NCBI GenBank assembly: GCA_023248855.1
Contig: JAHFDS010000034.1
Location: 1-32,686 of the forward strand
Reading direction: 5' to 3'
Origin: Myxococcales bacterium
GTDB lineage: Bacteria; Myxococcota_A; Polyangia; JAHFDS01
DNA length: 32,686 nucleotides
The stretch's first letter is position 1; each line of letters begins with the position of its first letter. The translations under genes and the position numbers were made by a program. The notes under the pieces were generated by a model. It did no database searches. It was given only the letters and a program-made list of their open reading frames with translations, and was not told the origin of the DNA. Below are positions 9,120 through 16,649 of this stretch, piece by piece.

Positions 9120-11389
9120 GCCGAGCCACCCTGATCGCCATCGTGCTCCTCTGTGGCCGCGCCTCGCAGGCGCACGCGTGCTCGGAAGGGGACGAAGAGA
9201 ACACGTTGCAGAGCTACCATCACCCGGATCTTCCGCTCGACGGCTTCGTGGCGGGGCGGCTCGGCCTCGTGCAGCCCACCTGGGCGCGCTCCTATCTCGT
9301 GGTCGTGTTTCGTACACTCAATGGAACGCCCCTCAGCAAAGCCGCACAAGAGGGTGCGCTCACGCTGTGGCGAGAACGCTTGGGCCTTCCTGTGGAAGGT
9401 GCGGCCCCCGCGACGACCAAAGCTGAACCGCCCGCGCACGAGCTGTGGCTCGCCGCGCGCAACCGGGAGATGAAGGCGAAGGTCACGGGGCTCGAGGCCG
9501 GGTACTGGAGCCACCACGATTATGCAAGGGTGGAGAACTGCCTACCCCCGGCATTCCTCGCAGCGACCAGGACGCTGGCGGCGCGGCGCGCACGCTACGG
9601 CGCCGGCTCGCCGGCTCTGCGCGCGTGGATCACGCGGCAGGACGCCGTCTTCGCGAGCTGCGGAGGCGACAAGGTCGAGGTGCCGGCCGCGCCCGCGGAC
9701 GGCGATCCGCTCGCCCGCGCGGACTCCGCCTACCAGCAGGCCGCGGGCGCCTTCTACCGCGGCGAGTACGTCGACGCGGAGGCGCGCTTCCGCGCCATCG
9801 CGGCCGACCCGAGCTCGCCCCACGCGGGCCTCGCGCGTTACCTCGTCGCTCGGACGCTCACTCGCCGTGCCGTGATGCTGGAGAACGGCAACGACGAGCT
9901 GATCGCGAAAGCGCGCGCCGAGCTCGCAGGCGTGCTCAAGGACAGAAAGCTCGCCGCGCTGCATGGCGCGGCACGCGACTACCTCGACATCTCGCAGCTG
10001 AGCCCGGATCGCGCCGCGCTCGCCCGCTCGCTCGGCCTGCGGCTCGCCAAGGGCGATCCCGGCTCGCGCATGAAGACGCTGCTCGCCGGTTACACCTTCC
10101 TCGACAGCGCGGGGAGGGTTCGCGATCCGCAAAACGAATATCCGAAGAGCCGGGACGACGACCGCCTGAGCGCCTTCTTGGACACCTTGCGGGACCACGA
10201 CTTCGAGCGCGCGCTGCGGCTCTATCGCAAAGACAAGGGCCCGGTTTGGCTTCTCGCCGCGCTCATCACCGCCGATCCGGACAAGGGCGGCCAAAAAGCG
10301 CATCTGCCCCTGTTGCTCGCCCAAGCGGAGCGGCTCGATCCGTCATCGCCGGCGTACGCGACCGCGCGCTACCACCGCCTGCGACTGCTCATCGGTCAGG
10401 CGTCGCCCGAGTCGCTGCGCCGAGAGCTCGGGACCGTGCGCGCGGCGCTCCGGCCCTCGGGCCCTTCGACGCTCAACGCCTACCGCGAGCTCGCGTTCCG
10501 GCTCGCCGGCTCGCTGGACGAGCTCGGCGCCGAGGCGACGACCCAGCCCGCCGGCAGCTGGGACGTCGCGTCCAACGTCGTCACACCGGAAAAGGACGGA
10601 AGACCGCTGTTCCACCCCCTCGCTGCGCACACGCTCACCTTCGCCCTACCGACGCGCTCGCTCGTCGCGCTCGCCAAGAGCGAGCGCCTGGCCAAGCCCA
10701 TCCAGGAGACGTTCCTCTCCGGAGCGTTTGTTCGTGCCGCTGCGCTCGACGACGTGGCCAGCGCGCGGGAGTTGGCGCCGCTCCTGGCCGCAAAGGCGCC
10801 GCAGCTCAAGCCGGGCGTCGAGCGCATCGTCGGAGCACCGAGCCCGGCGGCGCGCCGGTTCGAGCTCGCGTACCTGCTCACCAAGATGAACCTCGCTCCG
10901 GAGCAACCGACCTGGGACGTGCAGGGATCCCGGTCCAGCCGCTCGGCGTCGAGCGCATGGTGCTTCGGTCCCGACGAGCGTGACGACGTCGCGGAGCGGC
11001 CGCGCGTACCGGGCCCCGTGACCTCGTCGGAACGCGACCACCTCGCATGGTCATTCGACGGCGAGCCGGCCAACCAGCTGCGCCCAAGCGCCCTGCTGCC
11101 CTTTCTGACCACCGAGGACCGCAAGCAAGCCGAAAAGGAGAGCAGAGCGCTGGTTGCGCTCGGCAAAGACGGCGTCGGCTTCGTGAACCGCGCGCTCGTC
11201 GAGGTTGCCGACGCGGTCGCGGACGATCCGAGACTGCCCGAAGCGCTGCACCTCGCCATTCAGAGCAGCCGCCACGCCTGCACGAACGGCGGCGGCGAGG
11301 CGACGCAGTGGGCGCGCCGCGCGATGCAACTGCTCCACCGGAAGTACGGCAAGACGACCTGGGCGAGGAAGGCGAAATACTACTACTGA
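9116..11389 (+). CDS. Secreted hypothetical protein with TPR-like alpha-helical region; translationally coupled to the DUF3142-like gene
   Basis: TTG 9116 overlaps the upstream TGA (TTGA), with AAGGAGG just upstream. Signal peptide MSRATLIAIVLLCGRASQAHA-CSEGDEEN. A long coherent frame with helical repeats follows. Confidence 0.75.
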   Translation: MSRATLIAIVLLCGRASQAHACSEGDEENTLQSYHHPDLPLDGFVAGRLGLVQPTWARSYLVVVFRTLNGTPLSKAAQEGALTLWRERLGLPVEGAAPATTKAEPPAHELWLAARNREMKAKVTGLEAGYWSHHDYARVENCLPPAFLAATRTLAARRARYGAGSPALRAWITRQDAVFASCGGDKVEVPAAPADGDPLARADSAYQQAAGAFYRGEYVDAEARFRAIAADPSSPHAGLARYLVARTLTRRAVMLENGNDELIAKARAELAGVLKDRKLAALHGAARDYLDISQLSPDRAALARSLGLRLAKGDPGSRMKTLLAGYTFLDSAGRVRDPQNEYPKSRDDDRLSAFLDTLRDHDFERALRLYRKDKGPVWLLAALITADPDKGGQKAHLPLLLAQAERLDPSSPAYATARYHRLRLLIGQASPESLRRELGTVRAALRPSGPSTLNAYRELAFRLAGSLDELGAEATTQPAGSWDVASNVVTPEKDGRPLFHPLAAHTLTFALPTRSLVALAKSERLAKPIQETFLSGAFVRAAALDDVASARELAPLLAAKAPQLKPGVERIVGAPSPAARRFELAYLLTKMNLAPEQPTWDVQGSRSSRSASSAWCFGPDERDDVAERPRVPGPVTSSERDHLAWSFDGEPANQLRPSALLPFLTTEDRKQAEKESRALVALGKDGVGFVNRALVEVADAVADDPRLPEALHLAIQSSRHACTNGGGEATQWARRAMQLLHRKYGKTTWARKAKYYY

Positions 11390-11395
11390 CATGAT

Positions 11396-12685
11396 CTAGC
11401 CAGCGTCTGGGAGATCCGAAGGCACGCCGCCGGAGAGCTCGAGCAGGCGGCGATGCAGGCGGACGCCGGTGCAGTAGGCGTGCGGGTCGGCGCGACGACC
11501 GGCGGCGCGCAGGATGCGCGCCCGAGCCGACGCCAGGGCCGCTCCGCGTGCAGGATCACCGGCAGGAAACACCTCGGCGAGCGCGAGCGCGAGGACGAGC
11601 TCGACGGTCGGCTCGGCGCGGTCAGCCGCGAGGCGGGCGCGCTCGAGCCAGACGCGCGCGACCGCACCGTGGCCGCGGCGGGACAGGCTACGCGCAACCT
11701 GGCCGCAAAGAGCGGTCAGGCGGTTCGCCACGCCGACGCGCTCCGCGTGCCCGATCGCGTCTTCAGCCACTCGCCCCGCGTGCTCGGCATCACCCTCCGC
11801 GGCCCGCTCGAGCAGCCAGAACGACTGCGCAGCCGCCGCGTCGACGGCCTGGATGGGGCTGCACCCGGCGGGGAGGTGGCCGAGCTCCGCGAGGGCCTGG
11901 TCGAGATCGCCCGCCTCGGCGCTGGCGAAGCACGCGAGGATCGACGAGAAGGCCTCGAGGCACCGGTGACCCGCCTCGCGCGAAAGGCACAGCCCGCGCT
12001 CGGCGGCTGCGCGGGCGCGCTCCGGCTGTCCGAGGGCGAGCTGGATCTCGGCGTGGTTGTTGGCCTCGTTGGCGGCGTCACCGATGCGCCCGAGCGCTGC
12101 CGCCCTGGCCTCGCACTCCTCGCAGCGCCGCAAGCCCTCCTCGAGGTCGCCGCGAACGGCCGCCGCGAAGAAGCGCGCCCGCGCGGCGAAGAAGGCGCCG
12201 ACCGGGTCGGTGAAGGTCCGCGTGGCGGCGCGTTCGGCGTGCTCGTTGGCCCGACGCGCGGCGCCCTCGCGGTAGGCCGCGAACGCGACATCGGCGAGCA
12301 CGGCTCCGTAGGACTCCTGGTCGCCCTCCGCGTCGGCAGCAGCGAGCGCCTCCTCGCCGAGGTCGAGCACGCGCGGCACGTCCACGTGCCGGCAGACCGC
12401 GATGCGCGCGCGCAAGAGGCGCGCCCGCGAGCCCTTGCCCGCCGCCACCTGGGACTCGATCCAGGCCAGGACCTCCGCGTGCCGGCCGAGAAAGCGAGCC
12501 GCCTGCGCGAACGCGACCGCCAGCCGGTCGAGCTCCGGCGGCCCGACCCCGGCCGCGGCGGCGGCCGCGAGCGCGACGAACGCACGCTCGCTCTCGCCCC
12601 AGTGCAGGGCGGCCTCGCCATCCGCCAAGAGGTCCGAAGGGCCCATCTGGCGCGAGGGTAGCAGCGGTCGAGGGCCGGCAGCCAT
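11396..12685 (-). CDS. TPR-like helical repeat protein (start may be the internal ATG near 12646)
   Basis: Translation has repeated paired helices (A..A..G....A..ELA... EQALAAADAEGDQES, RRCEECEARAAALGRIGDAANEANNHAEIQLALGQPERA). The opposite-strand ORF 11453..12661 has R/G-rich shadow composition. Confidence 0.72.
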   Translation of the reverse strand: MAAGPRPLLPSRQMGPSDLLADGEAALHWGESERAFVALAAAAAAGVGPPELDRLAVAFAQAARFLGRHAEVLAWIESQVAAGKGSRARLLRARIAVCRHVDVPRVLDLGEEALAAADAEGDQESYGAVLADVAFAAYREGAARRANEHAERAATRTFTDPVGAFFAARARFFAAAVRGDLEEGLRRCEECEARAAALGRIGDAANEANNHAEIQLALGQPERARAAAERGLCLSREAGHRCLEAFSSILACFASAEAGDLDQALAELGHLPAGCSPIQAVDAAAAQSFWLLERAAEGDAEHAGRVAEDAIGHAERVGVANRLTALCGQVARSLSRRGHGAVARVWLERARLAADRAEPTVELVLALALAEVFPAGDPARGAALASARARILRAAGRRADPHAYCTGVRLHRRLLELSGGVPSDLPDAG

Positions 12686-12746
12686 GCCTGACAGGCGATC
12701 GGATTTCTATGCGCCCGGCGCCCGACGTGGATAATAGCCCTGGCAG

Positions 12747-13829
12747 ATGATGTGGCCCTCATCACCGCCGCCACCGATCGGCAGCGCGCGGATCCTCGTC
12801 GTCGACGATCTGGCGGAGAATCGCCGCGCGCTCGAGCGTTGCCTCCGCCGCGCGGGGCACCAGGCCGACACGGCGGCGAGCGGCGAAGCGGCGCTCGCCT
12901 GGCTCGAGCGCGCGAAGTCCACGGACCCTGCCGGTGTCGATCTGGTCCTGCTCGACGTCGAGATGCCGGGCATCAGCGGGGTCGAGGTGCTGCGCCGGGT
13001 CAAGTGCGACCACGCCCTCGAGCACATCCCGGTGGTGATGGTGTCGGGGGTCGACGAGCTGCGAATCATGACCCAGTGCATCGAGATGGGGGCCGATGAT
13101 TTCCTCCAAAAGCCCTTCGAACCGCTGCTCCTCGAGGCGAGGGTACGCTCGTCGCTCGAGCGCAAGCGCCTTCGCGACTGGGAGCTGAGCTATCTGCGCC
13201 AGCTCCAGCAACAGGAGGCGCAGAGCGAAGAGCTCATCTCCAGCATCCTGCCGGAGGCCATCGCCAGGCGGCTCAAGCGCGGAGACCGGCTGATCGCCGA
13301 CCAGTTCGACGATGTCAGCGTGCTGTTCGCCGACATCGTCGGCTTCACCAGCCGAGCGAAGGCCACCTCGCCGGAGGAGCTGGTGGCCGAGCTCAACGCG
13401 ATCTTCTCGAGCATCGACGAGCTCGCGGCGCTCCTGGGCGTCGAGAAGATCAAGACCATCGGCGACGCCTACATGGCCGTCGGCGGCCTGCCCATGCCGC
13501 TTGACGACCACCTCGACGCCACGTCCGAGCTCGCCTTGCGCCTCCTCGCGGACGTCTGTCCGGCGCACGGCATCGCGCTGCGGATCGGCATTCATTGCGG
13601 CCCCGTCGTCGCCGGGGTGATTGGCGCCGCCAAGCCCTCCTACGACGTCTGGGGCGACACCGTCAACATCGCGCATCGGATGGAGTCGGCGGGTGTGCCC
13701 GCCAAGATCCAGGTGACGTGCGAAGTCGAGCGTCGCCTCCGCGGCCGCTACCTGTTCGAGTCGCGCGGGACCGTGGAGGTGCGGAGCCATGGCCACATGG
13801 AGACCTACTTCCTGGTCGGTCGCCGGTGA
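12747..13829 (+). CDS. Response regulator receiver fused to class III adenylate/guanylate cyclase
   Basis: Receiver: ILVVDDLAENRRALE...VDLVLLDVEMPG...VVMVSGVDE...GADDFLQKPFEP. Cyclase: VSVLFADIVGFTSRA, EKIKTIGDAYMAVGGLP, YDVWGDTVNIAHRMES. Confidence 0.93.
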   Translation: MMWPSSPPPPIGSARILVVDDLAENRRALERCLRRAGHQADTAASGEAALAWLERAKSTDPAGVDLVLLDVEMPGISGVEVLRRVKCDHALEHIPVVMVSGVDELRIMTQCIEMGADDFLQKPFEPLLLEARVRSSLERKRLRDWELSYLRQLQQQEAQSEELISSILPEAIARRLKRGDRLIADQFDDVSVLFADIVGFTSRAKATSPEELVAELNAIFSSIDELAALLGVEKIKTIGDAYMAVGGLPMPLDDHLDATSELALRLLADVCPAHGIALRIGIHCGPVVAGVIGAAKPSYDVWGDTVNIAHRMESAGVPAKIQVTCEVERRLRGRYLFESRGTVEVRSHGHMETYFLVGRR

Positions 13830-13873
13830 TCTCGGAGGACCAGCGAGCACGCGTCGTGGCCTGTCTGGAGTCC

Positions 13874-14719
13874 CTACGAGGGGCCCGTCGCGATGGGCCG
13901 CCCGCTCCGGCACCACTCGGAGAAGCTGCCGACGTACAGGGCCGCGCCACGGAGCCCCGCATGCTCCAGGCCGAGGAGCAGATGACATGCGGTCACGCCC
14001 GAGCCGCAGTAGCTCACGACCGCGCTCGGAGGGCGACCTGCGAGGAGCGCGTCGAAGCGGGCGCGCAGCGTCTCTACTGGAAGGAACCGTCCGTCGGGAC
14101 CGAGCAGGCTGCTCTGTGGCAGGTTGACCGTTCCGGGGATGCGACCGGCCACCGGATCCAGGGGCTCCGACTCGCCACGGTGACGCACCGGATCCCGGGC
14201 GTCGACGACCAGGCGGGTGCGATCCCCGATCGCCGCCTGCACCTGTTCGATCGTCTGCGTCGCTGACCGCCACTCCGTGGCCGGATAGGCCGAGGCCGGC
14301 GCCCGCGTCACGTCCCCACCGGCCGAGGCGAGACCCGCGGCGATCGCCGCCGCGAGGCCGCCGTCGAGCACGGCGACGCGCTCGTGGCCGATCGCGCGCA
14401 GCATCCACCAGGCACGGCTCGCGGGGTTCGCGCCGGCCTTGTCGTCGTAGATCACGACGTCGCAGGGCGGGGTCACGCCGAGGCGCCCGAGCGTTCGCGC
14501 GAAGGTCTCGACGCTCGGCAGCGGGTGGCGCCCGCCGTCCGTCGGATCGGAGGTGTGGGCCGCGAGGTCGTCGTCTCCGCTCACGAACAGGGCGCCTGGC
14601 AGGTGCTGCGCGAGATAGCGCGCCCGGCCGTCGGCCCCGGCCCGGGCGTCGAGGAGCACCAGATCCGGCGCGCCCAGCCGGCGCCCAAGGACCTCAGGAG
14701 ACACGATCGGATCGTACAT
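13874..14719 (-). CDS. Two-domain rhodanese / sulfurtransferase
   Basis: MYDPIVSPEVLGRRLGAPDLVLLDARAG...HLPGALFVS...VVIYDDKAGANPASRAWWMLRAIGHERVAVLDGGL...VVDARDPVRHRGESEPLDPVAGRIPGTVNLP...VVSYCGSGVTACHLLLGLEHAGLRGAALYVGSFSEW. Catalytic CGSGVTA loop. An upstream in-frame ATG at 14731 is also possible. Confidence 0.9.
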   Translation of the reverse strand: MYDPIVSPEVLGRRLGAPDLVLLDARAGADGRARYLAQHLPGALFVSGDDDLAAHTSDPTDGGRHPLPSVETFARTLGRLGVTPPCDVVIYDDKAGANPASRAWWMLRAIGHERVAVLDGGLAAAIAAGLASAGGDVTRAPASAYPATEWRSATQTIEQVQAAIGDRTRLVVDARDPVRHRGESEPLDPVAGRIPGTVNLPQSSLLGPDGRFLPVETLRARFDALLAGRPPSAVVSYCGSGVTACHLLLGLEHAGLRGAALYVGSFSEWCRSGRPIATGPS

Positions 14720-14793
14720 TGCGCCGACCATGTCCCGATCCCGGTCCGCCGCGCAAGCGCACACGTCTCCCGGCTGCGCGGGTAGCGGTCGGC

Positions 14794-16623
14794 TCAGGAC
14801 GGGGCGAGGAGGGCCGCGATGCGGCCCTTGAGGTCGTCGTCGGAGGGAGCGTGCGCCAGCATGTGCTGGGCCACGGTCCGGCGCAATGCGGGATCGGCGA
14901 TCCGCCTGACGCTGACGAGCACGAGCGCGTAGGTGTCGGGGGCGATCTCGTCCTTCAGGATCTTCTGGCCAATCGCGGTGAGGCGCGCGTCGTCCGTGCC
15001 TTGCCGCTGCAGCGTCAGCACCGCCGCGTGCTGGACCCTTTGACTGCGGTCGCCGGCGAGCGTGACGAGGAGGTCCTGGCTCTTCGGGTCGGCCGTCTTC
15101 CGCAGGGCGCGCGCCGCGGCGTCGCGCAGGGTGGACTCCTTCTTCTGGGCGAAGCGCTCGACGAGGGGGAAGTTCTCCGCCTGGCCGGCATTGCCGATCG
15201 CCTGCAAGTAATGCGATTGCTCCTCGGCGCCGGAGGCGCGCGCGAGCGCGTCCACGAGCTCGGCGTTGAGCTCGCGGCGCAGCGTGGGCTCGCTCTCGAG
15301 CTGCGCCACCATGGCCCCGAGCGTATACGCGGCGGCGCGCCGCACGTCGCCGGTGGCGTCGTGGTGCGCCTCGCTGACGAACCTGGCGGTCGCCTCGTCG
15401 GGCCGGTCGAGCAGCGAGAGCCGCTGCACCCGCCGCACGTACTCGAGGTCGGCGCTCGGGTGGGCATGCCGATCGAGCAGCTCACGCATGACCGCCTGCG
15501 CCTCGCCGTGCCCGGTCGCCGCGAGGACCTCGAGCACGAGCAGCCGGCCGCGCTCGGTCAGGCCGGTCCCCCCGAACACCGGGACGAGCTTCCTGCAGAG
15601 CGCCGGGTCGGCGCGGAGCAGGCCCATGGTCCGCCAGAGCCAGCGGTTGTGCTCCTGGCCCTTCTCGCCGGCCTCGACGCGATGGATGCCGGCCACCACG
15701 TCCTCGAAGCGCAGGCCCTCCGATTGCTGGACCAGGGCCGCCTTGGCGGCGCCCTCGGGGAGAATCGCGTCGGCCAGGCGATGCCGGCGCGCCCGCGCAA
15801 GCAGCCCCGCCACATCGACCCGCCCAAACCCGGAGACCTCGCGCAGCTCGGCCGAGATCTCGGAGTCGACCGACAGCGAGGCGCCCGGTCGGCTGGCGGA
15901 CAGGCGCTCGTGGCCGCTCAACCGCTCGAGCGGGCCGCCGGAGGCGAGGCGGGCCGTGTGGGCGCTCTCGAGCGTCTGAGCGGCGATGGCGCCGCCGACC
16001 GCCGTGAAGGTCACGAGCGAGGTGTAGCCGGAGCGCCGCCGGTCGATCTCGACGCGGTCACCGAAGGAGCGGGAGCGCTGGTAGCGCGCCGCCACTTGCC
16101 CGAGGGCGCTCGCCTCCTGCAGCTGCCAGGTTCGCGCGTCTGCGCCATCGAGGCGCAATTGCAGCTCGCCCACGAGGAGCTTGAGCAGGGAGGCCACGTG
16201 CGCCGGCGTCTCCGGGGCGAACGAGATCGCCTGGACCTCGCCCGTCGGCAGGACCTCGGCGAGCGCCTCGTGCTGCTCGAGGTCCGCGGGCGGCGGCACG
16301 GTCTGGCCCAGGGCCTCGAGCTCGAGGCGGTCGACGCCGGCGAGGGACACGCCGAGCACGAAGGCGTCGCCGCGCCTGCCGAGGGCGCGCACCCGCAGCC
16401 GGCCATCGACGGTGACCCGCTCGGTCATGGGCCGGTCGGCCACGAGCGCCTCGAGCCGGGTCTCCTGCCGGTGCGTGAGCGCCAGCCCGTAGACGTACTG
16501 CTTGCCGGTCTCCCAGCCGAGCCGCGGCGCCGGCCCGAGTGGCCGGCAGGACCACGCGATCGCCGCAATGCCAGCCACCACCGCCGCGGCGGCCATCCAG
16601 ACGTGATTTCTCGCAAGTCGCAT
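14794..16623 (-). CDS. HEAT-repeat protein with vitellogenin/LLTP N-terminal-like architecture, membrane-anchored or exported
   Basis: ATG 16623 preceded by AAAGGACCTCC. N-terminal hydrophobic stretch MRLARNHVWMAAAAVVAGIAAIAWSC, then W..GKQYVYGLAL beta-rich region and C-terminal HEAT-like helices (LLVLEVLAATGHGEAQAVMRELLDR ... DVRRAAAYTLGAMV ... TLRDAAARALRKTADPKSQDLLVTLAGDRSQRVQHAAVLTLQ). Confidence 0.78.
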   Translation of the reverse strand: MRLARNHVWMAAAAVVAGIAAIAWSCRPLGPAPRLGWETGKQYVYGLALTHRQETRLEALVADRPMTERVTVDGRLRVRALGRRGDAFVLGVSLAGVDRLELEALGQTVPPPADLEQHEALAEVLPTGEVQAISFAPETPAHVASLLKLLVGELQLRLDGADARTWQLQEASALGQVAARYQRSRSFGDRVEIDRRRSGYTSLVTFTAVGGAIAAQTLESAHTARLASGGPLERLSGHERLSASRPGASLSVDSEISAELREVSGFGRVDVAGLLARARRHRLADAILPEGAAKAALVQQSEGLRFEDVVAGIHRVEAGEKGQEHNRWLWRTMGLLRADPALCRKLVPVFGGTGLTERGRLLVLEVLAATGHGEAQAVMRELLDRHAHPSADLEYVRRVQRLSLLDRPDEATARFVSEAHHDATGDVRRAAAYTLGAMVAQLESEPTLRRELNAELVDALARASGAEEQSHYLQAIGNAGQAENFPLVERFAQKKESTLRDAAARALRKTADPKSQDLLVTLAGDRSQRVQHAAVLTLQRQGTDDARLTAIGQKILKDEIAPDTYALVLVSVRRIADPALRRTVAQHMLAHAPSDDDLKGRIAALLAPS

Positions 16624-16649
16624 TGGAGGTCCTTTCACTCGCCCTGGGT

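Noticed and set aside
11453-12661. 402-aa plus-strand ORF opposite the TPR-like gene
   Set aside because: Composition typical of GC-rich shadow frames; the minus-strand translation has coherent helical repeats.
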